Below are positions 52,569-61,011 of a stretch of 64,000 nt of DNA, one piece after another. The stretch covers positions 1 through 64,000 of the forward strand of contig NZ_JBLFFL010000008.1 in assembly GCF_051400755.1 (NCBI RefSeq), given 5' to 3'. Under the pieces are notes generated by a model, which did not search any database, was not told the origin of the DNA, and was given only the letters and a program-made list of their open reading frames with translations. Within the stretch, counting starts at the first letter, position 1, and each line of letters begins with the position of its first letter. This DNA comes from Parapedobacter sp051400755 (GTDB lineage: Bacteria; Bacteroidota; Bacteroidia; Sphingobacteriales; Sphingobacteriaceae). A program made the translations under genes and the position numbers.

Positions 52569-52585
52569 TTTACAAATAATTAGCA

Positions 52586-53434
52586 ATGGAAAAAAGCGAG
52601 ATTGGGAGTTATATTTTGGACACCCCAGCGTATAAATTTCATTATATCGATAAATTAGGTAAAAATATTGTAGAAGAGATTATTCTCTACATTGGTTCTA
52701 TTGACTGTTATTGCACATCTTGCGGTAGCTATTCAGTATTTACAAACGATTTCGAATCGCTTTCAGACCTAAAACAGAAGAAGGTTAATTTACACTTAGG
52801 GTATGACAGGCCAGGCTCACGAGAAACATTCAAAATACCAATAGGGCTATATTCACTTGATTTTGCATGTACACGAAATAACAGTCATAAACTTTATTTT
52901 ATCTTCAACGTAGAAGAAAATAGGTTTCGGAAAATTGGGCAATCGCCGTCTGCTTTAGAAATTAACCGTGGGAAAATTGACAAGTATAAAAAAATCCTCG
53001 GTGATAATTTTAGTGATTTAAACAGCGCCATTGTACTCCATTCAAATGGCTTCGGAGTGGCAGCGTTTACACATCTTAGGAGAATCATTGAGAATTATTT
53101 TATGAAAGATGCAGTGAAAACATTAATTGCAATAGATACTTCTTTTAACATTGAAAAATATAAGGCGTTACGCTTCAAGGATAAATTTCAAAAAGTAAAA
53201 GATTTTCTTCCCCATAACCTTACTGAAAATCAAAACATTTATCGTATATCTAGCAGTGGAATCCACAATTTAAACGAAGACCAGTGCCTAAGCTATTTTC
53301 CGGTGTTAAAAGAGTGCATTTGCCTGTCTTTAGATGAAAAACTAGAAGAAATAAAAAAGACTGAGGCGAAAGAGCGAATTAAGAATGAACTTTCTAAAAT
53401 CGAAACCGCCATTAGCTCTACTTCTGACGAATAA
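52586..53434 (+). CDS. zinc-ribbon plus HEPN-like (DUF4145-like) protein, 282 aa
   Basis: The gene is much richer in AT than the flanking core genes. The N-terminal part has clustered cysteines (C41, C43, C46 in DCYCTSCGS, then C95 and H101), which look like a zinc ribbon. The C-terminal half is helical. FTHLRRIIENYF and RISSSGIH (R220-x6-H227), then LSYFPVLKECICLSLDEKLEEI, resemble DUF4145-type HEPN domains, in which R-x(4-6)-H is the RNase motif. It would act as an RNase or as a partner of the ApeA-like protein encoded 60 bp downstream. The assignment is motif-based. Confidence 0.6.
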   Translation: MEKSEIGSYILDTPAYKFHYIDKLGKNIVEEIILYIGSIDCYCTSCGSYSVFTNDFESLSDLKQKKVNLHLGYDRPGSRETFKIPIGLYSLDFACTRNNSHKLYFIFNVEENRFRKIGQSPSALEINRGKIDKYKKILGDNFSDLNSAIVLHSNGFGVAAFTHLRRIIENYFMKDAVKTLIAIDTSFNIEKYKALRFKDKFQKVKDFLPHNLTENQNIYRISSSGIHNLNEDQCLSYFPVLKECICLSLDEKLEEIKKTEAKERIKNELSKIETAISSTSDE

Positions 53435-53494
53435 AATCATCGATTACTAATTAGATTAGACACTCTCATTAACTAAATATAAAATCTTCTTTGC

Positions 53495-54877
53495 ATGAAG
53501 GACTCATATGTTTACGAAGGTGTTTGGAGCTCACCATCCTCCGAATCCAAAGAAGTATCAGGAACCTTGACTTTCGACATCGATAAAAGCATAATCGAGC
53601 TTTCACTTGCGAGCACATTTGGGCAAACGCGTTCCTTGGAAGACAATTATCAAGAACTTATTATTGGTTATAACGATAAAGGCAAGGCAATCACCCTACA
53701 TCAATGCCGCATGATAAGTTACCGAGAAACCGAAACCGGAATCAAAACTTGCAGATATCGGGCAAATGTCATATTCGTCGGAGCGCATTTTTCCTCCATT
53801 GAAGATTTAAAATTCGACACTATAAATGGGGACTTTTCTAATTTCTACGAATGGCTCGGAGTCTCAGGAATTATTGATGAAGAGATTGATTTTGACAAGA
53901 TTCGATTTGAATATAGGCGCCCTGAAGAAATCACCTTTACGTTGTCAGACCACATGACGGGCAAATTTTCATTTGGCTTCAGATGTCCGTTTCCTGATCA
54001 AACTGTTTCATTAACCCAAACTGTTTCTTTTGAAATTCATTCAAAAAAAGAAGCTCCATTTAAGGACTTAGTAGGTGCCATGTTCCATTTTAAAGATTTT
54101 TTAAGTCTTGCTCAGTTTGAAAGCGTAAAGGTAACGTCGCTGGATGTCAGCAGTTCCAAAATCTATGAAGAACATGCTGGCGAGCGATATTCAAAAATAA
54201 TTGAGGTCTATCTTTTTGGTAATTGGGCCAAGAGTCCGAAAAACAAATCTTGGCATCAAATGATATTTAGTTACAAAGACATTTCACTCAATTTTAATAG
54301 GATAATAAAAAAGTGGTATGAAATCAAAGACAGGCTCTCTCCTTCAATCGACTTTTTGGTTGACAGCGTGGCCTCGGATAGGATATTGTCTGAAAACAGC
54401 TTTCTGAACGTTGTTCAAGCGGTTGAAACCTTCCATAGACGATTCAGAAAAAATCAAGTACTGCCTACCGAAGAATACAAAGCAATGAAAAACAGCATCA
54501 TTGAAGATGTTAGCAAAGAATTTAAGGAATGGCTGAGTTCTAAACTTCATTTTGCTAATGAACCGACCCTTCACGATAGACTAAAAAGCTTACTTTCGGA
54601 ATACGATATTGACTTGTTAACTGATATTATTGATGATAAAGAACAATTTATTCGCGACATCAAGAATAGTAGGAACTATTACACTCACTATGATTCATCT
54701 CTTAAAAAGAAAGCTAAGACCGGAAGCGCCTTATTTCTACTAACAGAAAAGTTAAAAGTCCTGTTACTATGTTTAATTTTGAGAGAAACGGAATTTGACG
54801 ACATTCAACTTAACCGGTTTCTGAGGGATAAATCTTGGATACTTTTCAATCACATTCTTCCCAAAAAACCTAAATAA
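53495..54877 (+). CDS. ApeA-like HEPN protein (putative anti-phage effector), 460 aa
   Basis: Residues 1-270 are strand-rich and resemble the ApeA N-terminal domain (SYVYEGVWSSPSSESKEVSGTLTFD, then LSDHMTGKFSFGFRCPFPD and HFKDFLSLAQFESV). The C-terminal 160 residues are helical with NVVQAVETFHRRFR and the HEPN motif R393-N-Y-Y-T-H398 inside IKNSRNYYTHYDSS. ApeA proteins are single-gene abortive-infection defences with a HEPN RNase. The gene is AT-rich and 60 bp after another HEPN-like gene, which is not the usual stand-alone ApeA layout. Confidence 0.7.
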   Translation: MKDSYVYEGVWSSPSSESKEVSGTLTFDIDKSIIELSLASTFGQTRSLEDNYQELIIGYNDKGKAITLHQCRMISYRETETGIKTCRYRANVIFVGAHFSSIEDLKFDTINGDFSNFYEWLGVSGIIDEEIDFDKIRFEYRRPEEITFTLSDHMTGKFSFGFRCPFPDQTVSLTQTVSFEIHSKKEAPFKDLVGAMFHFKDFLSLAQFESVKVTSLDVSSSKIYEEHAGERYSKIIEVYLFGNWAKSPKNKSWHQMIFSYKDISLNFNRIIKKWYEIKDRLSPSIDFLVDSVASDRILSENSFLNVVQAVETFHRRFRKNQVLPTEEYKAMKNSIIEDVSKEFKEWLSSKLHFANEPTLHDRLKSLLSEYDIDLLTDIIDDKEQFIRDIKNSRNYYTHYDSSLKKKAKTGSALFLLTEKLKVLLLCLILRETEFDDIQLNRFLRDKSWILFNHILPKKPK

Positions 54878-54984
54878 CGTTTAAACATCTCCTAAAGGCT
54901 CTTAGGAGCAAAAAATGGCCTTTAGAGGCCATTTCAGGACTTTTAAGCCCTCCTTTTTACATAATGCGAAGAAGTGTTTTAATC

Positions 54985-55021
54985 AAAAAAGGCGCTTACA
55001 CGACCTGTAAACGCCTTTTTT
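54985..55021. terminator. bidirectional terminator between the HEPN pair and DUF932
   Basis: AAAAAAGGCG/CGCCTTTTTT with an inner TTACA/TGTAA stem. Two further hairpins (near 54890 and 54910-54935) precede it. Confidence 0.85.
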
Positions 55022-55025
55022 GGAT

Positions 55026-56096
55026 TTAATTGAGGGTTAATGCACTATCACCTGAACGGGCGAAGTCGGTGCATAAGGAAAAGGCTTTTTCCGACCGTTG
55101 CAGGGCGGTTCCTCCCATGATGGATTTGAATTTGGTTTCGTCATCGCGGTAGCCGCGGACATTCTGAAAGTAGCCGGTTACCCCGTTGAATGCGCCGTAC
55201 AGGGTTCCCTTGGCGCTTTCACCCTGTTGGGTGGGGCTGGCCATGGCGTATTCAAAGGCATTATCTACCATGTTTCGGTATTGGGTGGATAGCGCGTCAT
55301 CGTTGCCGGTGCGCAATGCTTCCATGGTTTCGGGATTGGGTGCCATCGCGATTTGAATCAGCTTTTTAACATCGGGGTCGCTGATGCGTACCCGTGACCA
55401 CTGATTAAAGACTTCTTCCAAATCGTCCGCAAGGCGGTGGGTGATGCCGAGCAGCTTATGGGCTTCGTTGAGCCTGTCCTTTGCATTTGCGGTATGGCGT
55501 ATCTTCACGCATTTGGTGGTGCTGCGCAATGCAGCGTTCAAGGTATTATTGCACACCACGCGGATGGGAGTAAATGCCGCGGTGATGCAGCCGTACCCAT
55601 CGTGGGAGGTGGTGAGCAATAAATACTGCTCGATCAGATCATCCCTGCCCACACGCAGCATGTCGGGGAGTTTGGCGGTGATGAATACTCTTTCGCCTTT
55701 TCCGAGCGCTCCGGCGGTTTCGTATTTTATGCCGCCATTGCCGCCCACGAGGTTATCGAAAAACGCGAATGCGTCCGTGTTCTGTACGATTTCGTAATCC
55801 CTGCCCACCACGCCGAGCACTTCGTCCGTATCGGCGCGCACCGTGGCGAAATGGTCTGGTACGTCAATGCGCCATTCCATCACGCAATCGTTGTCCTCGG
55901 TTTCGGGGCATGTGTCGTCCCCATAGGTGAACAGGTAGCGCTTTTCGACCGTGTAATCCAGTCCCGCGTATTTGATGGCCTCGGCGCTCGTGGGGTATTC
56001 CTCCACGATCTGACCGAGGCCGTGCCAGGCCTTTTCCTTCACGCTGAAAAAACTATGTTTTCCTGTCCGTTCGTTGAAATTGATATTATGTGCCAT
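55026..56096 (-). CDS. DUF932 (phage/plasmid-like TIGR03299) protein
   Basis: This 356-aa protein begins with the family signature TGKHSFFSVKEKAWHGLGQIVEEYPTSAEAIKYAGLDYTVEKR and continues with LGVVGRDYEIVQNTDAFAFFDNLVG and FTPIRVVCNNTLNAAL, all DUF932 blocks. These proteins are common on plasmids, phages and conjugative elements; their role is unknown. It is the last gene of the element operon on this side, followed by a bidirectional terminator. Confidence 0.92.
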   Translation of the reverse strand: MAHNINFNERTGKHSFFSVKEKAWHGLGQIVEEYPTSAEAIKYAGLDYTVEKRYLFTYGDDTCPETEDNDCVMEWRIDVPDHFATVRADTDEVLGVVGRDYEIVQNTDAFAFFDNLVGGNGGIKYETAGALGKGERVFITAKLPDMLRVGRDDLIEQYLLLTTSHDGYGCITAAFTPIRVVCNNTLNAALRSTTKCVKIRHTANAKDRLNEAHKLLGITHRLADDLEEVFNQWSRVRISDPDVKKLIQIAMAPNPETMEALRTGNDDALSTQYRNMVDNAFEYAMASPTQQGESAKGTLYGAFNGVTGYFQNVRGYRDDETKFKSIMGGTALQRSEKAFSLCTDFARSGDSALTLN

Positions 56097-56283
56097 GATT
56101 GTTGTTTTTGGGGTTACTTACTCTTGTCAACAGTATTTCGGTATCCAGTACCTTTACTTGGGGAGTGTCGTCCAAATGCATCCCGCTTCCGGTTTCCACC
56201 TCTTGCACGGTATCGGAAATGTTTGCGTGTGCGGTCTGCACCGTCACACGTACCATCAGATAAATGATTTCGTATTTCATCAT
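56086..56283 (-). CDS. small element-encoded protein, 65 aa
   Basis: The frame from 56283 reads MMKYEIIYLMVRVTVQTAH, then a polar tail with EVETGSGMHLDD. It overlaps the DUF932 start by 11 nt. Its downstream position and codon use suggest a real short gene; an ATG one codon later is also possible. The family is not recognised; similar short proteins are frequent beside DUF932 in these elements. Confidence 0.5.
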   Translation of the reverse strand: MMKYEIIYLMVRVTVQTAHANISDTVQEVETGSGMHLDDTPQVKVLDTEILLTRVSNPKNNNHGT

Positions 56284-56336
56284 GCTATGGAAAAGGGATA
56301 CCCTCTGCCTATGTGCAAAGGGTATCCGGTTACCGG

Positions 56337-56909
56337 TTAATAGGGGATTTTGATATCGGCCTCGATTTCGGCGAGCCGTTGCGTACACATGTCGCGGACG
56401 AACGTTGCCACCGCCCCGATGATGACGGGGTTTTTGGTGGCGAACTGATTGCGGTTATCGTCCTCGACGACCAGTTTGCAGCCTTGGTAATAATTGCCGT
56501 CCGTTTCGTCCGATTCCTCCTGCTGCTCGACTTCAAAGGCTTCCAGATTGTCGATGGTTTCAATCAGCCTGTCGCGTTGGCGCTTCCTGCGGTGGAGTTC
56601 TTCCACCAGTTTCAGCGTGTTCTCAAGGTTTAACGCAGGTTTGGCCGGCTGGGGCTGCTCCGCGGCTTTCAGTTCCCCGGCCGCCGCGGGTTTGGCTTCC
56701 GGCTGCGTGGCGACCGCCGCGCCCACGGCCTTGGGGGCTGCGGAAGCCGCTGCCTTCCCGTCCTTTTCCGCTGTAGCTGCCTTTGCATCGAATCCCGTAT
56801 TGGGCTTGATGCCCGCGGCCGCTGCTTTGCCGTCCATTGGTTTAACCGTGCTGCTGTTTACTCCGTTCTTGTTTTCCGTGGCCTTATTGGCCGTTTCCAC
56901 TGTTTTCAT
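56337..56909 (-). CDS. hypothetical element protein with Ala/Lys-rich linker and coiled coil, 190 aa
   Basis: Residues 1-95 are low-complexity, rich in Ala, Lys and Pro (AATAEKDGKAAASAAPKAVG and similar). Residues 98-190 form a helical, charged domain: LNLENTLKLVEELHRRKRQRDRLIETIDNLEAFEVEQQEES and IIGAVATFVRDMCTQRLAEIEADIKIP. The layout suggests a structural or DNA-associated protein, but no function is known. It lies upstream of the 65-aa gene in the same direction. Confidence 0.65.
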   Translation of the reverse strand: MKTVETANKATENKNGVNSSTVKPMDGKAAAAGIKPNTGFDAKAATAEKDGKAAASAAPKAVGAAVATQPEAKPAAAGELKAAEQPQPAKPALNLENTLKLVEELHRRKRQRDRLIETIDNLEAFEVEQQEESDETDGNYYQGCKLVVEDDNRNQFATKNPVIIGAVATFVRDMCTQRLAEIEADIKIPY

Positions 56910-57081
56910 AATGATTTAATTTTTGATAAAAAATTGTGTTGAATCCTTCTTCCCATACGCCCCGAATCGGGGAGCAAGGAGGGGGCGCCTTGTTCTTTTC
57001 CATCCGCATAGTTTTTAAAGAGCTTTTCCGCAAAAGTCGCTCGGCAGTAGCCTCGCCGGCTTTTGATAAACAGCCCCCCTT

Positions 57082-57212
57082 AAACACGCCCCCCTTAAAG
57101 GCAAGGCTTTCCGTAAAAAAATACGACCCCCAAGCGCAGCGCGGGGGGTGGAGATTTTTTTACGGAAACAAGCGGAACGCAGTGGAGCCGCCTTGATGTA
57201 AGGGGGGTGTTT
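57082..57212. repeat. 131-bp nested palindrome in an otherwise empty gap
   Basis: From the outside in: an outer arm (57082-57097 with 57199-57212, 2-nt bulge), CAAGGC/GCCTTG (57102-57107 with 57190-57195), a perfect 15-bp arm TTTCCGTAAAAAAAT (57108-57122) with its complement (57154-57168), CCCCC/GGGGG, and GCGCAGCGC at the tip. CCCCCCTTAAA is also tandemly repeated at 57074 and 57089. The gap 56910-57340 shows no gene. It could be an origin, a transfer site or a strong RNA structure. Confidence 0.7.
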
Positions 57213-57340
57213 GAGAAATTTGTTTAGCAAAGGCCGATGAGCCAGCTAATAGTCTTACCGGCGGTTTGGGGCAAACTTGGCTATAGTGTTAGATTCGGTA
57301 CGTGAACAGTAATTTGGCGTTAACCGGTATTCCCGTCAGG

Positions 57341-58006
57341 TCATAGCCGCATCCCTATCCGGGTCCAACGTCCGCCTGCCGACCACCGGTACCGGGCGCC
57401 ATGCAATGCTGTCGGCCGTTCTTTCGACACGTTGTTTTCGGCTTTGGCCAGGGTGAATATGGACAGGGATACCTTGGGGAAGGCCTCCAATAGGATACGG
57501 GCGATTTCGGATGCCGTGGCGCCGGTGGTCAGCACGTCATCGATGACCCAAATGCGGCGAAAACGCATTTCTGTATATTCCGGTGATACCCGGTATGCCC
57601 CGCGGACAGCCTCCCTCCTTTCCGTGCGGTTCATTCCGTTTAAGGATGGAACGGAATGCCGCTTTTCGAGCAGAACGGGCAGGTAACGGCTGTTGGAAGC
57701 ATAAGCCATAGCACGGCATACCTCATCAAGCGAGTACTCCAAACCGCAAGCGGAAATTTCCGTTTCGAAGCTGCCCATCGGGCGGACAACGATGTCTCCC
57801 TTACCCATGCCCACGCTGCGCGCAGCCGACATAGCGCAGTCCACCCACGCGGAAACGGCGTCCGGATATCCCTGTTTGAAATGGATGATGCTGCAGGAAA
57901 GTGCGTCAAAGCCGAAGCGCAGGGTGCGGTAATGGCAAAGGTAATGATGCGGGACAATAACCCCGTTCACATCGATAGCTGCCCGGAACGTGCTGATATT
58001 TTCCAT
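57341..58006 (-). CDS. ComF-like phosphoribosyltransferase-fold protein, 221 aa
   Basis: The PRPP-binding motif RRIWVIDDVLTTGATASEIARILL (two acidic residues, then T-T-G-A-T) is at about residues 150-173. Other family features are IVVRPMGS (flexible part) and CRAMAY. ComF proteins aid DNA uptake or recombination in competence; element copies probably help DNA processing. There is no N-terminal zinc finger, so it is not a full ComF. The start at 58006 follows the RadC-like stop by 5 nt, so they share an operon. Confidence 0.8.
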   Translation of the reverse strand: MENISTFRAAIDVNGVIVPHHYLCHYRTLRFGFDALSCSIIHFKQGYPDAVSAWVDCAMSAARSVGMGKGDIVVRPMGSFETEISACGLEYSLDEVCRAMAYASNSRYLPVLLEKRHSVPSLNGMNRTERREAVRGAYRVSPEYTEMRFRRIWVIDDVLTTGATASEIARILLEAFPKVSLSIFTLAKAENNVSKERPTALHGARYRWSAGGRWTRIGMRL

Positions 58007-58011
58007 CGCCC

Positions 58012-58623
58012 TTAACTTTCGATGAATCCCACTTTGAGCGGTCCCTGGATGATGTTTACCCAGAACATGCGCTTTCCCAGCTCCATCGCGGCCATCACCG
58101 CACTGGCCTTCGCCAGTCCCATTCCGGTGAACCGCATGAACCATTTGTGGTCCGCCTGTCCGAGTTTGCGCAGGTCGTGGCCGGCCTCGCCCAGTATAAG
58201 GCTTGCAATATCCACGGCTGAATGCCACGGGTTGCCGCTGCCGATAAGGGTGGCCAACAGGTCGGTATCGGATAGTTCTGTCGGACCCAGCAGCTCCATG
58301 CGCTCGCATGGACGCAACCGTCCGGTATCCGGCGGGTTCAGACGGAAGCCCTGCTTGGCCTTCTTGAGGTTGGAAACCGACACCTCCCCTTCGTCAAGGT
58401 ATGCCGCTGCGTGGAACAGCGAGGAGAATGCCTGGATGAAAAACTGGAAGTCTTCCTCGAACACCACCACGCTGGAACGCTGGTAGGTGCCGTCTTCCTG
58501 TGCATCGCTACGCGTTAGCCGGATATAGTTGCTGCCGTTTACGGCCCGCATATAGTCGAGGAAGTAATGCCGCTTGCCGGATGCGGACGGGAATGCTTCG
58601 GTGAGTGCCGATTTGTTTGCCAT
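58012..58623 (-). CDS. PUR-alpha-like (DUF3276) domain fused to a RadC N-terminal HhH domain, 203 aa
   Basis: Residues 1-90 match the Bacteroidota PUR domain: GKRHYFLDYMRAVNGSNYIRLTRSD, then SVVVFEEDFQFFIQAFSSLF. Residues 115-200 match the UPF0758/RadC N-terminal domain with helix-hairpin-helix: ELLGPTELSDTDLLATLIGSG and LGQADHKWFMRFTGMGLAKASAVMAAMELGKRMF. The JAB/MPN metalloprotease domain of RadC is missing. Both parts suggest single-stranded DNA or RNA binding. The start at 58623 leaves room for the iteron-like repeats. Confidence 0.75.
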   Translation of the reverse strand: MANKSALTEAFPSASGKRHYFLDYMRAVNGSNYIRLTRSDAQEDGTYQRSSVVVFEEDFQFFIQAFSSLFHAAAYLDEGEVSVSNLKKAKQGFRLNPPDTGRLRPCERMELLGPTELSDTDLLATLIGSGNPWHSAVDIASLILGEAGHDLRKLGQADHKWFMRFTGMGLAKASAVMAAMELGKRMFWVNIIQGPLKVGFIES

Positions 58624-58692
58624 GATCGTATTCGTGTTGTTTACGGGCAAAGTTGGGAAGCGGGATAGGAAAAAGTCGGTACAAATGCACAT

Positions 58693-58752
58693 TACCCGTT
58701 CACGAAAATGCATACCCGATTCGGAAAACGATTATCCGATTCCCGAAAAGTT
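58693..58752. repeat. three iteron-like 20-bp direct repeats
   Basis: Imperfect units start at 58693, 58713 and 58733 and share TAYCCGWTTC followed by GAAAA (the third is shifted by one base). They lie between divergent genes, just before the -7 box of the zinc-ribbon gene. Iterons bind replication or partition proteins; a regulator operator is the alternative. Confidence 0.6.
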
Positions 58753-58766
58753 TACGCGCTAATCGC

Positions 58767-58774
58767 TACCTTTG
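58767..58774 (+). promoter_or_regulatory. -7 box of the zinc-ribbon gene
   Basis: TACCTTTG fits TAnnTTTG, 22 nt before the ATG at 58797. Confidence 0.5.
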
Positions 58775-58796
58775 TTAGGACACCAATTGGACACCG

Positions 58797-59240
58797 ATGA
58801 TGGAAGACACATCAACCACCCGGGAACGGCGTTGCAAGGAATGCGATGAAATATTAAGGGGCCGTACCGATAAGCAGTTCTGTAACGATGGCTGCCGGAA
58901 TAGTTACAATAGGAAGAAGCGGCACGTTATTGCAGAACAAATCCCGGAAACCTATCGCGAAATTTTCCGGATTATCAAACAAAACCACCTTATTCTGCTC
59001 AAATTTCTTGGTTATGAAGACGAAGTTGAGCTGACTAAAAGCAGATTGGTGGATGCAGGGTTTCACTTCAAGTATTTTACCAGCACAGTTCCCGAAAAAG
59101 GTATGGTATGGCATTGTTGTTTTGACATCGGTTGGGGCATTACTCGCGATGATTTGATACTTTCCACTGACCGGATGGTTATCCGCAGGTTTCATAAAGA
59201 GGCTGATCCAAGTAATTTTCCGGATTTAGTTTTCGGCTGA
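58797..59240 (+). CDS. zinc-ribbon protein of unknown function, 147 aa
   Basis: The N terminus has a treble-clef/zinc-ribbon motif: RRCKECDEILRGRTDKQFCNDGCRNSYNRKKR (C-x2-C, then C-x3-C). The remaining part is alpha/beta and acidic with no known domain. The protein resembles small Bacteroidota zinc-finger proteins with an N-terminal ribbon that may bind nucleic acid. It is read against the direction of the surrounding element genes and is more AT-rich, so it may be a later insertion with the next gene. Confidence 0.65.
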   Translation: MMEDTSTTRERRCKECDEILRGRTDKQFCNDGCRNSYNRKKRHVIAEQIPETYREIFRIIKQNHLILLKFLGYEDEVELTKSRLVDAGFHFKYFTSTVPEKGMVWHCCFDIGWGITRDDLILSTDRMVIRRFHKEADPSNFPDLVFG

Positions 59241-59314
59241 TGGTGTTACATAGGGAAGTGTACCCTTGTTTGGTAGTTCCAAACCAAATAGGTAATCGGC
59301 TTGGTCCGGAATAG

Positions 59315-59956
59315 ATGGCATCAAAAAAATCCAAATCGCGAATTATGAAACCAAGAAATGTTGACGTATTAATCGGGCTGTTGGGCGAATACCGATGGCT
59401 TCATTTATTGAAGGGTCGCGTCTATGACACCCTGATCGATTACCTTATCCGGATTGCACCGGAATGGTTGGATGATAAAGCGGACTTTCAGTTCCCCACC
59501 ATAAAGAAAATATCAGCCGATCTGAATGAGAAACGTATCCACAAGTGGCTTCCCATGATAGCCGATGACCTAATGGAACTTAATCAAGAGGAGCCGGAAT
59601 TGTTCAGAACCAAGGAGTCCGATTTGCTTTATGCATTCCATGCTTCGGATAAATCAGAAGATGCGTGGCTAAGTTACCACATTTGGACGGATAGGCATTT
59701 CCATATTGGAGAACGGTTCCATTGGAGTTTTGCAAAGGTAAGATTGCCCCATAATTTCTTTTGGATCAGCGATATTGACCATAGCTACGGAAATGGAACT
59801 ATAATAACGACCATTTTCCTAAAGTCTGGCTTTCCAAATATATACAGGGAACTACTCTTCCATCGAGCCTTATTTGAGAGGAAAATATCCTTTTTAGGGT
59901 TGAGAAAAACAACCGATTACCAATTGGATGATATACTAAGAGAGATTTATAAGTGA
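59315..59956 (+). CDS. hypothetical protein, 213 aa
   Basis: I do not recognise this family. It begins with a lysine-rich tail (ASKKSKSRIMKPR), then is helical with ISADLNEKRIHKWLPMIADDLMELN and a strand-rich, aromatic C-terminal half (WTDRHFHIGERFHWSF). There is no signal peptide. It follows the zinc-ribbon gene by 74 bp on the same strand; together they form a plus-strand pair inside the minus-strand element. Confidence 0.55.
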   Translation: MASKKSKSRIMKPRNVDVLIGLLGEYRWLHLLKGRVYDTLIDYLIRIAPEWLDDKADFQFPTIKKISADLNEKRIHKWLPMIADDLMELNQEEPELFRTKESDLLYAFHASDKSEDAWLSYHIWTDRHFHIGERFHWSFAKVRLPHNFFWISDIDHSYGNGTIITTIFLKSGFPNIYRELLFHRALFERKISFLGLRKTTDYQLDDILREIYK

Positions 59957-59966
59957 CGCTAAAATG

Positions 59967-60986
59967 TCAACGACGGACCGTGAATGGTTTGTGTATAGAT
60001 AAGCGTTTATCCAATAGGGCCAGGTATTTCAGTCCGCTTTGGTCTACGGTGTTTTCCGCCCGTTCAATTTGCAATGCGCCGTGCACGGCGTTGGCAAACC
60101 CCGGAAGTGCCCCTGCTATTCCTCCCCATGTATTACCGGAAGATATCAGACCCGTAAATGCCCCGATCAAACCGCAAACGGTACCGAACAATATTTTACC
60201 CAATTGGTTTTCGTCCATCCTGGCGGCCAATTCATCGCGTCTAATCGTCAACTCCCTTAACTGTTCATTGAAAAGATCGGTTCCTGCGACGAATTGCGGG
60301 TCAAGTGTAAGCATCTCAACTCGGTTTTTGAATGCCATAAGCAAATCGCGATGCGTGTCCTTGAACCTCCTTAATCTGTATAAATCGATGTTTTCGGGAA
60401 AAGGGATCAATTCCCGGAGTATTGTTTCTCTTTTCTGTTGCATGGCCGCCAGATTTCTTGGTGGACGGATTGGTCCCCTGACATCGGTAGTTGGCAACCT
60501 TTCCGTTTTTTCTCCGATAACCGATGCCAAAAACGCCATCATTGAACCCGCTGTCCGGGGCTCAACATGGAACCATCTGCCGGCTCCCCGCTCGGCAAGT
60601 CCCATCTCCTGCAATCGGTCAAAAAGATTGTCGCCGAATTTATCCCCATGTATGTGTACCCCTTGGAATTTGCTATCATGAATCGGTACACGCCTCGTGG
60701 CTGCTGGTCTAAAAGGCTGTCGCCTGATCCGTTGTGCATTTGCCGCAATATACTCCAAAAAGGAATCGGTGACCCTCCACGGATTATCCAGAACACCCAA
60801 TGGGTTAATCGGGACGACCAACCGCTCCCTGACGAGCTCCAGCATAAAAGGGTCATAAAGCCGCTCCGGATCATAAAAATATTCTCCCGGAACGATTGAA
60901 CCGACACTGTCATAGTATAACAGAGTTCTCAACGTCCATTGGGTTTTCGGGACGTTGATATAGGGATAGTAGAGAATGTCGTCCAT
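59967..60986 (-). CDS. DUF6236-like protein, 339 aa
   Basis: The opening ILYYPYINVPKTQWTLRTLLYYDSVGSIVPGEY matches the start of DUF6236 proteins (LYYPxIxxP, then LLYxDxVxSIVP). The C-terminal region holds a long helix (about 250-275) and a Gly-rich hydrophobic stretch (KILFGTVCGLIGAFTGLISSGNTWGGIAGALPG) that could be a membrane hairpin. Function unknown; some relatives lie in defence-rich regions. It converges with the 213-aa gene (10 bp apart). Confidence 0.6.
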   Translation of the reverse strand: MDDILYYPYINVPKTQWTLRTLLYYDSVGSIVPGEYFYDPERLYDPFMLELVRERLVVPINPLGVLDNPWRVTDSFLEYIAANAQRIRRQPFRPAATRRVPIHDSKFQGVHIHGDKFGDNLFDRLQEMGLAERGAGRWFHVEPRTAGSMMAFLASVIGEKTERLPTTDVRGPIRPPRNLAAMQQKRETILRELIPFPENIDLYRLRRFKDTHRDLLMAFKNRVEMLTLDPQFVAGTDLFNEQLRELTIRRDELAARMDENQLGKILFGTVCGLIGAFTGLISSGNTWGGIAGALPGFANAVHGALQIERAENTVDQSGLKYLALLDKRLSIHKPFTVRR

Positions 60987-61011
60987 TGCCGATAAAGTTA
61001 CATAAGCCCGA

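Noticed and set aside
56936..57230. Overlapping frames on both strands in the gap before the phosphoribosyltransferase
   Set aside because: They run through the nested palindrome and consist of low-complexity Ser/Pro/Arg; the palindrome explains them.
58012..58623. Complete RadC repair protein
   Set aside because: The JAB/MPN domain with its HxH...D zinc site is absent; only the N-terminal HhH part is present.
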